DNA of 64,000 nucleotides, taken from positions 1,984,001 to 2,048,000 of the forward strand of contig CAWGMO010000002.1 of NCBI GenBank assembly GCA_963823735.1. The letters run 5' to 3'. Below, in pieces: positions 24,116 to 33,371 of this stretch. The DNA comes from Actinoallomurus sp963823735 (GTDB taxonomy: Bacteria; Actinomycetota; Actinomycetes; Streptosporangiales; Streptosporangiaceae). The notes under the pieces are model-generated. The model ran no database searches and was not told the DNA's origin. It worked only from the letters and a program-made list of their open reading frames with translations. The position numbers and the translations under genes are program-made. Within the stretch, counting starts at the first letter, position 1. Every line of letters begins with the position of its first letter.

Positions 24116-26585
24116 CCGGATGACGCCGGCGTCGGTCGACCCGCGCCGCGCGTACGCCTCGGCGGCGCCGATGACGACGGCCGCCGACCCCGCGCTGCGG
24201 GTCACGGCACTACGGGCGCTGGGCGTCGCCTGCAAGGAGCTGGGCCGCCTCGGCGAGGGCCTGACCCATCTCGGCGAGGCGCTGCGCACGGCCGAGGCCG
24301 AGGGCATGGCGTACGCCGCCGCGCAGGTCAAGATGAACCTCGTCGGCCTGCTCACCGCGCGCGGCGACGTCGAGGGCGCGCTGGCCGCCGCCGACGAGGC
24401 CTCGGGCGTGCTGACGGGCGCGGACGCCGACCGGCTGCTGGCCAACCGCGCCTGCCTGCTGGCCCGCAGCGGCCGGATCACCGAGGCCGCCCGGATCGCG
24501 CGCACGTGCACCGACCCGGAGGTGCTCGTGGGGCTGAAGGTCAACACGGGGCTGGCCAAGGCGTACGCCGGCAAGCTCGGCCGCGCCGAGTCCGACCTGC
24601 GGGCGGCGCTCGCGGTGGCGGTACGCGCGGGGCTGACGCACCTGGCGGCGATGGTCCGGCACAACCTGGCGGTCGTCGCGGTCCGGCGCGGCGACCTGCC
24701 GCGCGCCCTCGCGCTGTACGACGAGGTCGAGCCGGAGATGGCCGGTATCGGCGAGCGAGGCTGCCAGCTCGACATCGACCGTGCCGAGGCGCTGGTCGCC
24801 GCGCGGCTGCCGGGCGAGGCGCGGCGGCTGCTGACGGGTGCCCTGGACCGCCTGGACGCCGGCGGCTACCGCTGCGACCGCGCCGACGCGCTGCTGCTGC
24901 TCGCGCGCGCCGAGCTGGCCGACGGCGACCCGGGCGCGGCGGCCTCGACCGCGCGGCTGGCGCGGGAGGCGTTCGGCGGGCGCACCGGGTACGCCCTCCT
25001 CGCCGAGCAGGTCGGCCTGCGGGCGCGCTGGGCGGACGGCGACCGCTCCGAGTCGCTGGCGGCCTCGGCGGAGAGCACCGCGGACCGGCTGGACGGCGCC
25101 GGATGGGCCTCACCGGCGGCGGACGTCCGGATCCTGGCCGGGCTCGCCGCCCTCGCCCAGGGGCGGCGCGCCGACGCGGAGCGCCTGCTCGGCGGGGTGC
25201 GCGGCGACGGCACCGTGAGCGGCCGGGTCGCGGCCTGGCACGCCTCGGCGCTGCTCCGGCTGGCCGGTGGCGACCGCAACGGCGCCACGGCCGCCGTACG
25301 CGCGGGCCTGCGGGTGGTGGACGAGCACGCGGCCGTGCTCGGGGCGGCGGAGCTGCGCGGGCGCGCGGCCGGCCAGGCCGCCGAGCTGGCCGAGCTGGGC
25401 ATCCGCCTCGCGAACGGCCCGCGCGCCCTGCTCGTGGCCGCCGAACGGGCGCGTGCCGTCGCGGACCGCCCGCCCGCGATCCGCCCGCCGCGCGACCGGC
25501 GGCTGGCGGGGCTGCTCGCCGAGCTGCGGCGGGTCGCGGAGCAGCCGTCGCTGCCGGCCGCCCAAGCGCGCCTGGAGGAGGCCGTGCGCGCCCGTACGCG
25601 CCGTCTCGCCTCGCGCCGCGACGCCGTACGCGAGTGGTCGTGGCTCGTGCCGGCGCTGATGGAGGCGCTGGGCGACCGCGCGTTCGCGGAGCTCATCCGC
25701 GACGGAGACGAGCTGCTCGCCGTGACCGTCGTGGACGCGCGCTGCCACCGCCGCTCGCTCGGCTCCTACGACGAGGTCTGCCACGACGTACGGCTGCTGC
25801 GGTTCGCGGTGGCACGGCTCGCCCGCGACGCCGGTGACCTGGCGGCCCGCCGGAGCCTGGCGTGCACCGCGCGGCGGCTCGACGCGCGCCTGATCGCGCC
25901 GCTGCGCCTCGCCGGGAGGCCCATCGTGCTCGCCCCCACGGGCATGCTGCACGGCCTGCCCTGGCGCGCGCTGCCGTCGCTGTACGGGCGCCCGGTGACG
26001 GTGGTCCCGTCGGCGGCGAGCTGGCTGCGCGCGATGCGAGCGCCGGCGCCCGCAGGTCGCGTGGCGGTCGTCGCCGGCCCTGACCTCGCGCACGCGGCCG
26101 AGGAGGCCGAGGCGGTGGGCGCGCGGCACCCGGAGGCGCTGGTCCTCACCGGCGCCGAGGCGACCGCCGAGACGGTCGCCGCCGCCCTGGACGGCGCGGC
26201 GACCGCGCACCTCGCGGCCCACGGGACGTTCCGCGAGGGCAACGCCCTGTTCTCGGGCATACGCCTGGCCGACGGCCCGCTCATCACCTACGACCTGGAA
26301 CACCTGCGCCGCCCGCCGGGCCTGCTGGTCCTGTCGGCGTGCGACACCGGCCGCGCGGACGTGCCCGCGGGCGAGGCGATCATGGGCATGGTGACCACGA
26401 ACCTCACCTTCGGCACGAAGACGGTGATCGCCGGCGTGACCCCGGTCGGCGACGCGGCCGCCCGCGACCTGATGACCGGCTTCCACACCCTCCTGTCGAG
26501 GGGGACCCCACCGGCCGAAGCCCTGGCCGGAGCGCCGCACCTGCCCTCGGCCCTGGGCTTCGTCTGCTTCGGCGCCGGATACTGA
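24108..26585 (+). CDS. TPR-CHAT domain protein (caspase-like protease)
   Basis: An 825-residue product. Residues 20-430 are alanine-rich helical repeats of TPR type (ALRALGVACKELGRLGEGLTHLGEALR and similar). Residues 560-825 form a CHAT domain with the catalytic dyad His705 (AHLAAHGTFREG) and Cys745 (LVLSACDTG), 40 residues apart as usual in clan CD caspase-like peptidases. CHAT proteases cut specific partner proteins, often proproteins or effectors, after a trigger sensed by the repeats. It is the last gene of the sigma operon. Confidence 0.88.
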   Translation: MSDRMTPASVDPRRAYASAAPMTTAADPALRVTALRALGVACKELGRLGEGLTHLGEALRTAEAEGMAYAAAQVKMNLVGLLTARGDVEGALAAADEASGVLTGADADRLLANRACLLARSGRITEAARIARTCTDPEVLVGLKVNTGLAKAYAGKLGRAESDLRAALAVAVRAGLTHLAAMVRHNLAVVAVRRGDLPRALALYDEVEPEMAGIGERGCQLDIDRAEALVAARLPGEARRLLTGALDRLDAGGYRCDRADALLLLARAELADGDPGAAASTARLAREAFGGRTGYALLAEQVGLRARWADGDRSESLAASAESTADRLDGAGWASPAADVRILAGLAALAQGRRADAERLLGGVRGDGTVSGRVAAWHASALLRLAGGDRNGATAAVRAGLRVVDEHAAVLGAAELRGRAAGQAAELAELGIRLANGPRALLVAAERARAVADRPPAIRPPRDRRLAGLLAELRRVAEQPSLPAAQARLEEAVRARTRRLASRRDAVREWSWLVPALMEALGDRAFAELIRDGDELLAVTVVDARCHRRSLGSYDEVCHDVRLLRFAVARLARDAGDLAARRSLACTARRLDARLIAPLRLAGRPIVLAPTGMLHGLPWRALPSLYGRPVTVVPSAASWLRAMRAPAPAGRVAVVAGPDLAHAAEEAEAVGARHPEALVLTGAEATAETVAAALDGAATAHLAAHGTFREGNALFSGIRLADGPLITYDLEHLRRPPGLLVLSACDTGRADVPAGEAIMGMVTTNLTFGTKTVIAGVTPVGDAAARDLMTGFHTLLSRGTPPAEALAGAPHLPSALGFVCFGAGY

Positions 26586-26633
26586 TGACCAGGTCACGGG
26601 GCGGACGGCCGATGCGCCCGGTAGCGTACGCAG

Positions 26634-26999
26634 GTGACCGAACGGACCTTCACCCTCGGAGAGGCGCGCGGGCTGGTTCCCGAGGTGCGTGCGCAGATCG
26701 ACGTGATCGTCGCCGCACGTGCCGACCTCGCCGAGCTCTCCTTCGCGCTGAGGTCGGGCCAGGCGTCCCACCTGGGCGGGCGACCCGAGGTCAAGGCGTA
26801 CGAAGCGCGCATCGACGAGGCGCTCGGCTGGTTCACGATCCAGGGGATCGAGGTGAAGAGCGTCACCCCGGTCCTGGTCGACTTCCCGGCCTACCACCGA
26901 GGGCAGTCGGTGCGGCTCTGCCTGCTGGAGGGCGAGACGGAGCTGGGCTGGTACCACCGCAGTGACCTCGGCTTCGCCGGGCGGCGCCGGCTGCCCTGA
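26634..26999 (+). CDS. DUF2203 family protein
   Basis: A 121-residue product starting at GTG: MTERTFTLGEARGLVPEVR at the N-terminus and LCLLEGETELGWYHRSDLGFAGRRRL at the C-terminus match DUF2203. The family is cytoplasmic and uncharacterised as far as I know. It follows the CHAT gene by 48 bases and could be read through from it, but the association is not diagnostic. Confidence 0.8.
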   Translation: MTERTFTLGEARGLVPEVRAQIDVIVAARADLAELSFALRSGQASHLGGRPEVKAYEARIDEALGWFTIQGIEVKSVTPVLVDFPAYHRGQSVRLCLLEGETELGWYHRSDLGFAGRRRLP

Positions 27000-27014
27000 C
27001 CGGCGCGGCCGGTC

Positions 27015-27839
27015 TCAGCCCGTCTCCACCGGGCGCTCCGGGTCGGTGATCCAGTTCGACCACGAGCCCGCGTACAGGGCCGCCGGGACTCCCGCGACGG
27101 CCAGTGCCAGCACCTCGTGGGCCGCCGTGACGCCGGAGCCGCAGTAGGCGCCGATCGGCGCGCCGTCGGTGGCGCCGAGCGCGGCGAAGCGCTCACGGAG
27201 CCGCTCGGGCGACAGGAAGCGCCCCTCGGAGTCGACGTTGTCGCCGGTCGGGGCGCTGACGGCACCCGGGATGTGCCCGGCGACCGGGTCGACCGGCTCG
27301 GTCTCGCCGCGGTACCTCTCGGCCGCGCGGGCGTCGAGCAGCACGCCGGTCTTGGCCATCGCCTGCGCGCCGTCGGCGTCGAGCACCGGCAGGCGTCCCG
27401 GCGTGGCCGTGAAGTCACCCGGGGCGGAGACCTTCGTCTGCTCGGTCGTGACGGGGCGGCCGGCCTCGACCCATGCGTGGTAGCCGCCGTCGAGGACGCG
27501 TACCCGCTCGTGGCCGAAGTACCGCAGGGTCCACCAGGCGCGCGCGGCGGCCGTGGAGTCGCGGTCGTCATAGACGACGACCAGGCTCGACGCGCTGACA
27601 CCGGCACGCCGCATGGTGTCCTGGAACGCCTCCGCCTCCGGCAGGGGGTGGCGCCCGCCGGGCCCGGGAGGCGCCGCGAGGTCGTGGTCGAGGTCGACGA
27701 AGACGGCGCCCGCCAGATGGCCGCGCCGGTACGCCTCGACGCCGGGCGGGCCACCGAGGCGCCACCGGGCGTCGAGCAGGACGACGCCGTTCTCACGGAG
27801 GGCTCGGACGAGTGACGAGACGTCGATGAGTGGATGCAC
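27015..27839 (-). CDS. Thiosulfate/3-mercaptopyruvate sulfurtransferase (two-domain rhodanese)
   Basis: A 274-residue protein of two rhodanese domains. The N-terminal domain (LLDARWRL, VVYDDRDSTAAARAWW) lacks the active Cys; the C-terminal domain has Cys233 in GAYCGSGVTAAHEVLAL. The loop CGSGVTA is typical for mercaptopyruvate sulfurtransferases (SseA type). It transfers sulfane sulfur to thiol acceptors or cyanide in the cytoplasm. Start is GTG at 27839. Confidence 0.9.
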   Translation of the reverse strand: MHPLIDVSSLVRALRENGVVLLDARWRLGGPPGVEAYRRGHLAGAVFVDLDHDLAAPPGPGGRHPLPEAEAFQDTMRRAGVSASSLVVVYDDRDSTAAARAWWTLRYFGHERVRVLDGGYHAWVEAGRPVTTEQTKVSAPGDFTATPGRLPVLDADGAQAMAKTGVLLDARAAERYRGETEPVDPVAGHIPGAVSAPTGDNVDSEGRFLSPERLRERFAALGATDGAPIGAYCGSGVTAAHEVLALAVAGVPAALYAGSWSNWITDPERPVETG

Positions 27840-27935
27840 ACCGTCAGTGTGAACGCCGAAGGCCCGCCGGGCGAGAGACGGCTCGCGGTTTTCACCAACT
27901 CGCCAGTGCGTTCGCGGGATCCAGGCGGCGTCAGC

Positions 27936-29057
27936 TCACTCGACGGCCTCGCGGGACAGCAGCGGGACGAGCTGCTCGGCGGGGACGAGCGAGCCGTGCA
28001 TGCCGATGAGCGACGACTCGACGGGTTCGGCCTGGGTCGCGACGATCGCGAGGTCGGTGTACGGAATCGCGACGACGTCGCCGACGCGCTCGGTCATCGC
28101 CGCGGCCAGCGGCCCGAACAGGCCCGCCTCGGCGGCCTCCTCGCGTGCCATCACCCACGCCTTGCCGTCCAGCCGCTCGCGCCAGGCGGCGAGGACGTCC
28201 GCGGCGGCGCCGTCGACGGCGTACACGTGGCGGGCGCGCGGCTCGCCGCCGAGCAGCGCGACCCCGGCACGCAGCGGCGGCTCGGAGTCCACGTCGATGC
28301 GTTCGGAGGGGTCGGTCATGCCGTGGTCGGCGGTGATGTAGAGCGCGGCGTCCGGCGGCATCGCCTCGACGAGCCGCTGCGCGAGCAGGTCGACGAACGC
28401 CAGGTGGTGACGCCAGGCCGGGGAGTTCGACCCGCAGGCGTGGCCGGTGGCGTCGAGCTCGCTGTGGTAGACGGTGACGTAGGACCGGTCGCCCTCGCGT
28501 ACCGCCTGCTCCGCGCCCGCCACCAGGCGGCCCAGCGAGTCGGCCGGGACATAGCGGGCGCCCCGGTGGACCGCGCGGGTCAGGCCGCTGCGGCGGTAGG
28601 CGCCGGCGGAGACGTGCGCGGTGGCGACGCCCGCGGCGGCGGCACGCTCGTAGACGGTCGTCACGGGCTGCCACGTGACCGGGTCGACGTGTTCGTCCCA
28701 GCGCAGGCAGTTCATGAGCCGCCCGGCGCCCGGCACGGCCACCTGGTAGCCCAGCATGCCGTGCTCGCCCGGCGGGCGGCCGGAGCCGAGCGAGGCCAGG
28801 CTCGTCGCGGTGGTCGCCGGGAACCCGGCCGCGAGCGGGCGGCCCGCCATGGACGACAGGTACGGCGCGTCGGAGGCGTTGGCGCGCAGCAGCTCCCAGC
28901 CGAGGCCGTCGACCAGGAGGACGCAGGCGCGCGGGTACGGCGCCAGGCCGAGGACGTCGGTCTCGCCCGGAACGCCGATGGCGGCCAGCACGGAGGGACC
29001 CAGATCGGCCAGCGAGCCCCGCCCGTACGCCGGGATCGCCGGAACCGGTGCGCTCAT
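27936..29057 (-). CDS. Alkaline phosphatase superfamily phosphodiesterase
   Basis: A 373-residue product with nucleotide pyrophosphatase/phosphodiesterase motifs: ACVLLVDGLGWELL metal-binding Asp, FPATTATSLASLGSGRPPGEHGMLGY with the Thr nucleophile, YHSELDATGHACG, and YITADHGMTD. It probably cleaves phosphodiester or pyrophosphate bonds of a small metabolite. It overlaps the stop of the DUF5998 gene by four bases (ATGA); the pairing is common in actinomycetes. Confidence 0.85.
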   Translation of the reverse strand: MSAPVPAIPAYGRGSLADLGPSVLAAIGVPGETDVLGLAPYPRACVLLVDGLGWELLRANASDAPYLSSMAGRPLAAGFPATTATSLASLGSGRPPGEHGMLGYQVAVPGAGRLMNCLRWDEHVDPVTWQPVTTVYERAAAAGVATAHVSAGAYRRSGLTRAVHRGARYVPADSLGRLVAGAEQAVREGDRSYVTVYHSELDATGHACGSNSPAWRHHLAFVDLLAQRLVEAMPPDAALYITADHGMTDPSERIDVDSEPPLRAGVALLGGEPRARHVYAVDGAAADVLAAWRERLDGKAWVMAREEAAEAGLFGPLAAAMTERVGDVVAIPYTDLAIVATQAEPVESSLIGMHGSLVPAEQLVPLLSREAVE

Positions 29058-29644
29058 CGCTCCCGCTGCGCGACGACCTCCGAGAGCGCCTGGGCGAACG
29101 CCAGGGCCTGTTCCACCGCGTCGGCGCCGTCGGCCGCCTCGCTGACGCGCAGCGAGAGGTCGTCGGCGGTCAGCGTGCCGGTGTAGCCGTGATCGGCCTC
29201 ACACGACTCGTCGCCGCAGGACGCGGGCTCCAGGTCGATGTGGGAGATCACGCCCCAGCCGATCGTGACCATCACCTCGGTCGGCGGGATGCCGGGGACG
29301 TACGACGCGGGCTCCGGCACCACTCTCGTCACGGCCACCGACTGGACGCGGCCCAGCCTTACGGCCTCGGTCGTCGTGGACGCGTGCGGGTGCGGCATCG
29401 CCTCGGTCGGCGGATGTTCGTCGGTGTGGCAGACGAGCAGACGGGTCGGCGACAGGACGAGCACGGTGACGTGCCGTCTCACCTCCATCGCCGGGTCGAA
29501 CGTCGCCTCGTGGTGGACGACGAACGCGACAACGGACTCCTCGCCCAGAACCGACTCGACGGCGTCCGCGACGAGCGCGGGGTAGTAGCCGCTCCGCTCG
29601 ATCGCCGTGCGCAGCCCCTGAGCCATCGCTCGGGTTTCCCTCAT
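29054..29644 (-). CDS. DUF5998 family protein
   Basis: A 196-residue product: MRETRAMAQGLRTAIERSGYYPALVADAVES, then HHEATFDPAMEVRRHVTVLVL and TPTRLLVCHTDEHPP, typical of this actinobacterial family. The ATG at 29644 is preceded by gggagac; longer starts lack an RBS. Function unknown. It is translationally coupled to the downstream phosphodiesterase gene. Confidence 0.8.
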   Translation of the reverse strand: MRETRAMAQGLRTAIERSGYYPALVADAVESVLGEESVVAFVVHHEATFDPAMEVRRHVTVLVLSPTRLLVCHTDEHPPTEAMPHPHASTTTEAVRLGRVQSVAVTRVVPEPASYVPGIPPTEVMVTIGWGVISHIDLEPASCGDESCEADHGYTGTLTADDLSLRVSEAADGADAVEQALAFAQALSEVVAQRER

Positions 29645-29701
29645 GTCTCCCATCCTGCACTGCCTTGGCGTCATGCGCACACGCACGGGTAGAGAACCGG
29701 C

Positions 29702-29920
29702 ATGACTGGACCGACTTCGCCCCCCACGCCGTCGCCGCGACCGGACCCGCCGACGCCCAGGCCGCCGATCCCGGATCCCGAGCCGCCGGTGCCCGTACCG
29801 GACCCGCCCGCGCCGCCCGCACCTGGGCCTCCGGTGCCCGGCCCGGCGCCGAGCCCGCTGCCGCCGACGCCGGACCCGCTGCCGCCGCCGCAGCCCGAAG
29901 AGCCGCCGCCAGCCGGATGA
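29702..29920 (+). CDS. Proline-rich mini-protein (uncertain)
   Basis: An open frame of 72 residues, about half of them proline, in PxP/PxPP repeats (PEPPVPVPDPPAPPAPGPP). No RBS is obvious before the ATG. It sits alone on the plus strand between two minus-strand genes, ending six bases from the convergent acyl-CoA synthetase gene. It might be a genuine extended low-complexity peptide or just a GC-rich open frame. Confidence 0.35.
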   Translation: MTGPTSPPTPSPRPDPPTPRPPIPDPEPPVPVPDPPAPPAPGPPVPGPAPSPLPPTPDPLPPPQPEEPPPAG

Positions 29921-29926
29921 GCGGGA

Positions 29927-32332
29927 TCAGGACGGCCTGAGCCGCCGGGCGTGTTCCGCGCGCCGGCCCGGCGGCCTGGCCAGGCTGAGGCGCGCGCCGC
30001 ACACGACGGCGCCCTCCGGGCCGGCCAGCACCGGGTCGAGGTCGAGCCGCGCCACCTCGGGGTGATCGTCGGCGAGCCGCGACACGCGCAGCAGCAGGAG
30101 CTCCAGCGCGGCGGTGTCGACCGGCTCGGCGCCCTGGTGGCCCAGGAGCAGCGGCGCCGTGCGCACCGCGCGGACGATCTCAGCGGCCTCCACGTCCGTG
30201 AGAGGCGCCAGGCGGTACGCCCGGTCGTCGAGCAGCTCGGCGGTGACCCCGGCCAGGCCGAACGACACGACCGCGCCGAACGAGGGGTCCTCCGCCGTGG
30301 TGATCCGGATGGCCACGCCGCCGTCGCCGGTCGCGATCTCGATGCCGTAGCAGGCCAGCAGCTCAGCGGTCCGCGCGGGCTCTGGCTCGCCCTGGCCGAT
30401 CATCTCCTCGACGAGGGCGCGCGCACGTATGCGGCCGGCGACCTCGGCGTCGGGCACGCGGCCTCGCGGGCGCCGCCGCCACCCGGCGTAGCGGCAGGCG
30501 TAGGCGAGCGCGCGCACGGCGTCCTCCGGAGCCGGGTAGGACGGGACGGCGCCGTGCAGGAGGCCGTGCTCGCCCAGGTAGGCGGCCACGACCGGCTTCC
30601 GGCGCCCCTCGGCGGTGCGTACGATCGCCGCCGCGACGTCCGCCGACATCGCGGCCGTGTCGCCGCGTACGGCGGGCGCGTAGACGGTCACCACGGCGTC
30701 CACGCCGTCGTCGCCGAGCGCCTTCCCGAGCGCGGTCTCGAACTCCGCCGGGCCGGCGTCGGGGCCGAGGTCGACCGGCGGCAGCGGGTCGAGCCCCTGG
30801 ACGGTCGCGGCGTCCTGGACCAGCAGGCCGAGCGAGTCGGAGTTGCCCACGACGGCGACCCGGTTCCCCTCCGGGAGGGGCTGGTACGCCAGGATCTGGG
30901 CGACGTCGAACAGCTCGCCGAGCGCGTCGACGCGTACGACGCCCGCCTGGGCGAACAGGGCGCTGACCGCGTGGTCGGGCAGGCTCAGCGCCTGCGCCGC
31001 GTGGCCGAGCGGCACCCCCTGGGTGGTGCGTCCGCTCTTGACGGCGACGATCGGCTTGCGGCGGCTGATGCGGCGCGCCAGCCGGGTGAACTTGCGCGGA
31101 TTGCCGATCGACTCCAGGTACAGCAGGACGACCGTCGTCGCCGGGTCCTCCTCCCAGTACTGCATGAGGTCGTTGCCGGAGACGTCGGCGCGGTTGCCCG
31201 CGGACACGAACGTCGACAGGCCGAGACCGCGCCCGGCGGCCCACCGCAGGATCGCGATGCCGAGGGCGCCGGACTGGGAGAAGAAACCGACCGGCCCGGG
31301 ACCGGGCAGCGTCGGCGCGAGGGTGGCGTTGAGCAGGACGTCCGGGGCGTTGTTGGCGATGCCGAGGCAGTTGGGGCCGACGACGCGCATGCCGTTCGCG
31401 CGTGCCAGGCGTACGAGGTGGTCCTGGCGGTCGCGGCCCTCGGGCCCCGCCTCGCCGAACCCGGACGAGACCACGACGAGGCCGTGCACGCCCTTGGCCG
31501 CGCACTGCGCCACGACGTCGTTGACGCTTTCGGCCGGGATCGCGAGGACGGCGAGGTCGACGGGGTCGGGGATGTCGGCGACCGTCGCGTAGGCGCGTAC
31601 GCCGCCGACGGAGGTGGCCGTGGGGTGCACGGGGAAGACGGGGCCGTTGAACTCCGCGGCCAGCAGGTTGCGCAGCGCGCCGTGGCCGACGCCGTACGCG
31701 TCGCGGCCCGCGCCGATCACGGCCACCGACCGCGGCGACAGCAGCCGCTGGATCGACCGCGACTCGGCGCGGTGCTCACGCGCCGCCATGACCTCGCGTG
31801 AGGTGTCGGTGGGCTCCAGGTCGAGCGTCAGCTCCAGCACGCCCTCCTCGTACCGCTGCTCGGCCTCGAACCCCACCGCGCGGAAGACCTTGCTCATCCG
31901 GCGGTTCTCCGGCAGGACGTCGGCGACGAACCGCCGGATCCCGCGCTCGCGCGCGGCCTCGGCGATGTGCTCCAGCATGACGGTGCCGAGGCCGCGGCCC
32001 TGCTGGGCGTCCTCGACGAGGAAGGCGACCTCGGCGGTGTCGGAGCGCTCGTCCGGCTTGAGCCGGTCGTAGCGGACGACCGCCACCATGCGGTCACCGA
32101 TCGTGGCGATCAGCGCCACCCGGTCGACGTGGTCGACGGTGGTGAAGTGATCGACCTCGCGGGCGGAGAGACGGGGGTGCGGGGAGAAGAACCGGTAGTA
32201 GATCGACTCGGGTGATAGCCGGTCGTAGAAGTCGAGCAGCAGACCGGCGTCACCGGGCCGGATCGGGCGCAGATGCGCGGTCCCGCCGTCGGCGAGGACG
32301 ACGTCGGCCTCCCACTGATCGGGATACGGCAC
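29927..32332 (-). CDS. GNAT acetyltransferase / acyl-CoA synthetase fusion with reduced ATP-grasp domain
   Basis: An 801-residue protein. Residues 15-170 form a GNAT domain (AEVAFLVEDAQQGRGLGTVMLEHI). Residues 190-660 form the CoA-binding and succinyl-CoA-ligase-like domains of NDP-forming acyl-CoA synthetases (SPRSVAVIGAGRD, VGPNCLGIANN, GFFSQSGALGIA). After LLACYGIE the usual ATP-grasp core with its VALKA lysine and HR/HKxDxGG loop is missing; the text jumps to VAIRITTAEDPSFGAVVSFG and the normal C-terminus. Relatives such as Streptomyces PatA acetylate lysines of acetyl-CoA synthetase. Here ligase activity is probably lost while acetylation and ligand binding may remain. Confidence 0.85.
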   Translation of the reverse strand: MPYPDQWEADVVLADGGTAHLRPIRPGDAGLLLDFYDRLSPESIYYRFFSPHPRLSAREVDHFTTVDHVDRVALIATIGDRMVAVVRYDRLKPDERSDTAEVAFLVEDAQQGRGLGTVMLEHIAEAARERGIRRFVADVLPENRRMSKVFRAVGFEAEQRYEEGVLELTLDLEPTDTSREVMAAREHRAESRSIQRLLSPRSVAVIGAGRDAYGVGHGALRNLLAAEFNGPVFPVHPTATSVGGVRAYATVADIPDPVDLAVLAIPAESVNDVVAQCAAKGVHGLVVVSSGFGEAGPEGRDRQDHLVRLARANGMRVVGPNCLGIANNAPDVLLNATLAPTLPGPGPVGFFSQSGALGIAILRWAAGRGLGLSTFVSAGNRADVSGNDLMQYWEEDPATTVVLLYLESIGNPRKFTRLARRISRRKPIVAVKSGRTTQGVPLGHAAQALSLPDHAVSALFAQAGVVRVDALGELFDVAQILAYQPLPEGNRVAVVGNSDSLGLLVQDAATVQGLDPLPPVDLGPDAGPAEFETALGKALGDDGVDAVVTVYAPAVRGDTAAMSADVAAAIVRTAEGRRKPVVAAYLGEHGLLHGAVPSYPAPEDAVRALAYACRYAGWRRRPRGRVPDAEVAGRIRARALVEEMIGQGEPEPARTAELLACYGIEIATGDGGVAIRITTAEDPSFGAVVSFGLAGVTAELLDDRAYRLAPLTDVEAAEIVRAVRTAPLLLGHQGAEPVDTAALELLLLRVSRLADDHPEVARLDLDPVLAGPEGAVVCGARLSLARPPGRRAEHARRLRPS

Positions 32333-32476
32333 AGCTCGACACTACTGCCCCAACCTCAAATCGCGTCTCGTTCGAGACCCATCGGGGTACTGGGAGCTGT
32401 TAGGTTTTTTCTCCGGGTCAGGCAGGTCCGCTTCCCCCGCCATGGGGCGGCAACTGCAGAACAAGGTGGTGACGTC

Positions 32477-33370
32477 ATGACGCGCGTGGTCGTGGTCGGT
32501 GATCTGATGACCGATGCCGTCGCGCGGGCCGCGTACCCGCTGGCGAGGGGTGGAGACACGCCCGCCAGCGTGACGATGCACGGTGGCGGGTCTGGGGCGA
32601 ACGTCGCCTCGTGGCTCGCCGTCGAAGGCGTCGAGTCCGCCTTCGTCGGGCGACGCGGTGCCGACATCGCGGGTCGTAACCGCGACATGGAGCTCATGGG
32701 TTACGGCGTGGACGCCCGCCTGGTGATGGACCCCGAGCGGCCCACCGGCACGTGCGTGGTCATGGTCACCCACAAGGGAGACCGGACCATGCTGTCCGAT
32801 CCCGGGGCCAACGCCGCGCTGCTGCCCGAGGACATCCCGCAGGACCTCTTCACGCCGGGCGCGCACCTGCACCTGTCGGGCTACTCCCTGCTGAACGACC
32901 GGTCGCGCAAGGCCGCGCTGCACGCGATGAAGCTGGCGAAGAACGCCCAGATGTCGATCACGGTCGACGGCGGCGCGAACTCCCTGCTCAAGCGGGCCGG
33001 CGCCGAGCCGTTCCTCGACTGGACCCAGGGCATCCGGCTTCTGATCGTCAACGCCAGCCAGGCCGAGGTGCTGACCGGGCGCGACAACCCCGAGCAGGCC
33101 GCGAAGGTCCTGACCGCCTGGTACTCCCAGGTCGTCGTCAAGATGGCCGGTGACGGCGCCCTCTGGTACACCAACGGGCGCTCCGAGCCGGTGCACGCGG
33201 CGGCCGAGCAGGTCAAGGACCTCGTCGACGGTACGGGCGGCGGCGACGCGTTCACCGCCGGCTTCCTGCCCGCGTGGCTCGACGGCAAGCCGCCGGCCGA
33301 GGCCCTCGCGGCCGGATGCCGCCTCGCGGCCCGCGCCATCAGCCACCTGGGCGCGCGGCCGATCCTCTGA
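32477..33370 (+). CDS. PfkB family carbohydrate kinase
   Basis: A 297-residue ribokinase-like protein: MTRVVVVGDLMTDAVAR, the GGSGANVASWLA substrate motif, and DLVDGTGGGDAFTAGFLPAWL with the catalytic Asp. It phosphorylates a sugar or nucleoside; substrate unknown. The ATG follows aaggtggtgacgtc. It converges with gvpK at only one base distance. Confidence 0.88.
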   Translation: MTRVVVVGDLMTDAVARAAYPLARGGDTPASVTMHGGGSGANVASWLAVEGVESAFVGRRGADIAGRNRDMELMGYGVDARLVMDPERPTGTCVVMVTHKGDRTMLSDPGANAALLPEDIPQDLFTPGAHLHLSGYSLLNDRSRKAALHAMKLAKNAQMSITVDGGANSLLKRAGAEPFLDWTQGIRLLIVNASQAEVLTGRDNPEQAAKVLTAWYSQVVVKMAGDGALWYTNGRSEPVHAAAEQVKDLVDGTGGGDAFTAGFLPAWLDGKPPAEALAAGCRLAARAISHLGARPIL

Positions 33371-33371
33371 C

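Noticed and set aside
29702..29920. Direct repeats of proline codons taken as a CRISPR-like or VNTR array
   Set aside because: The repeats are irregular at DNA level and have no spacer structure.
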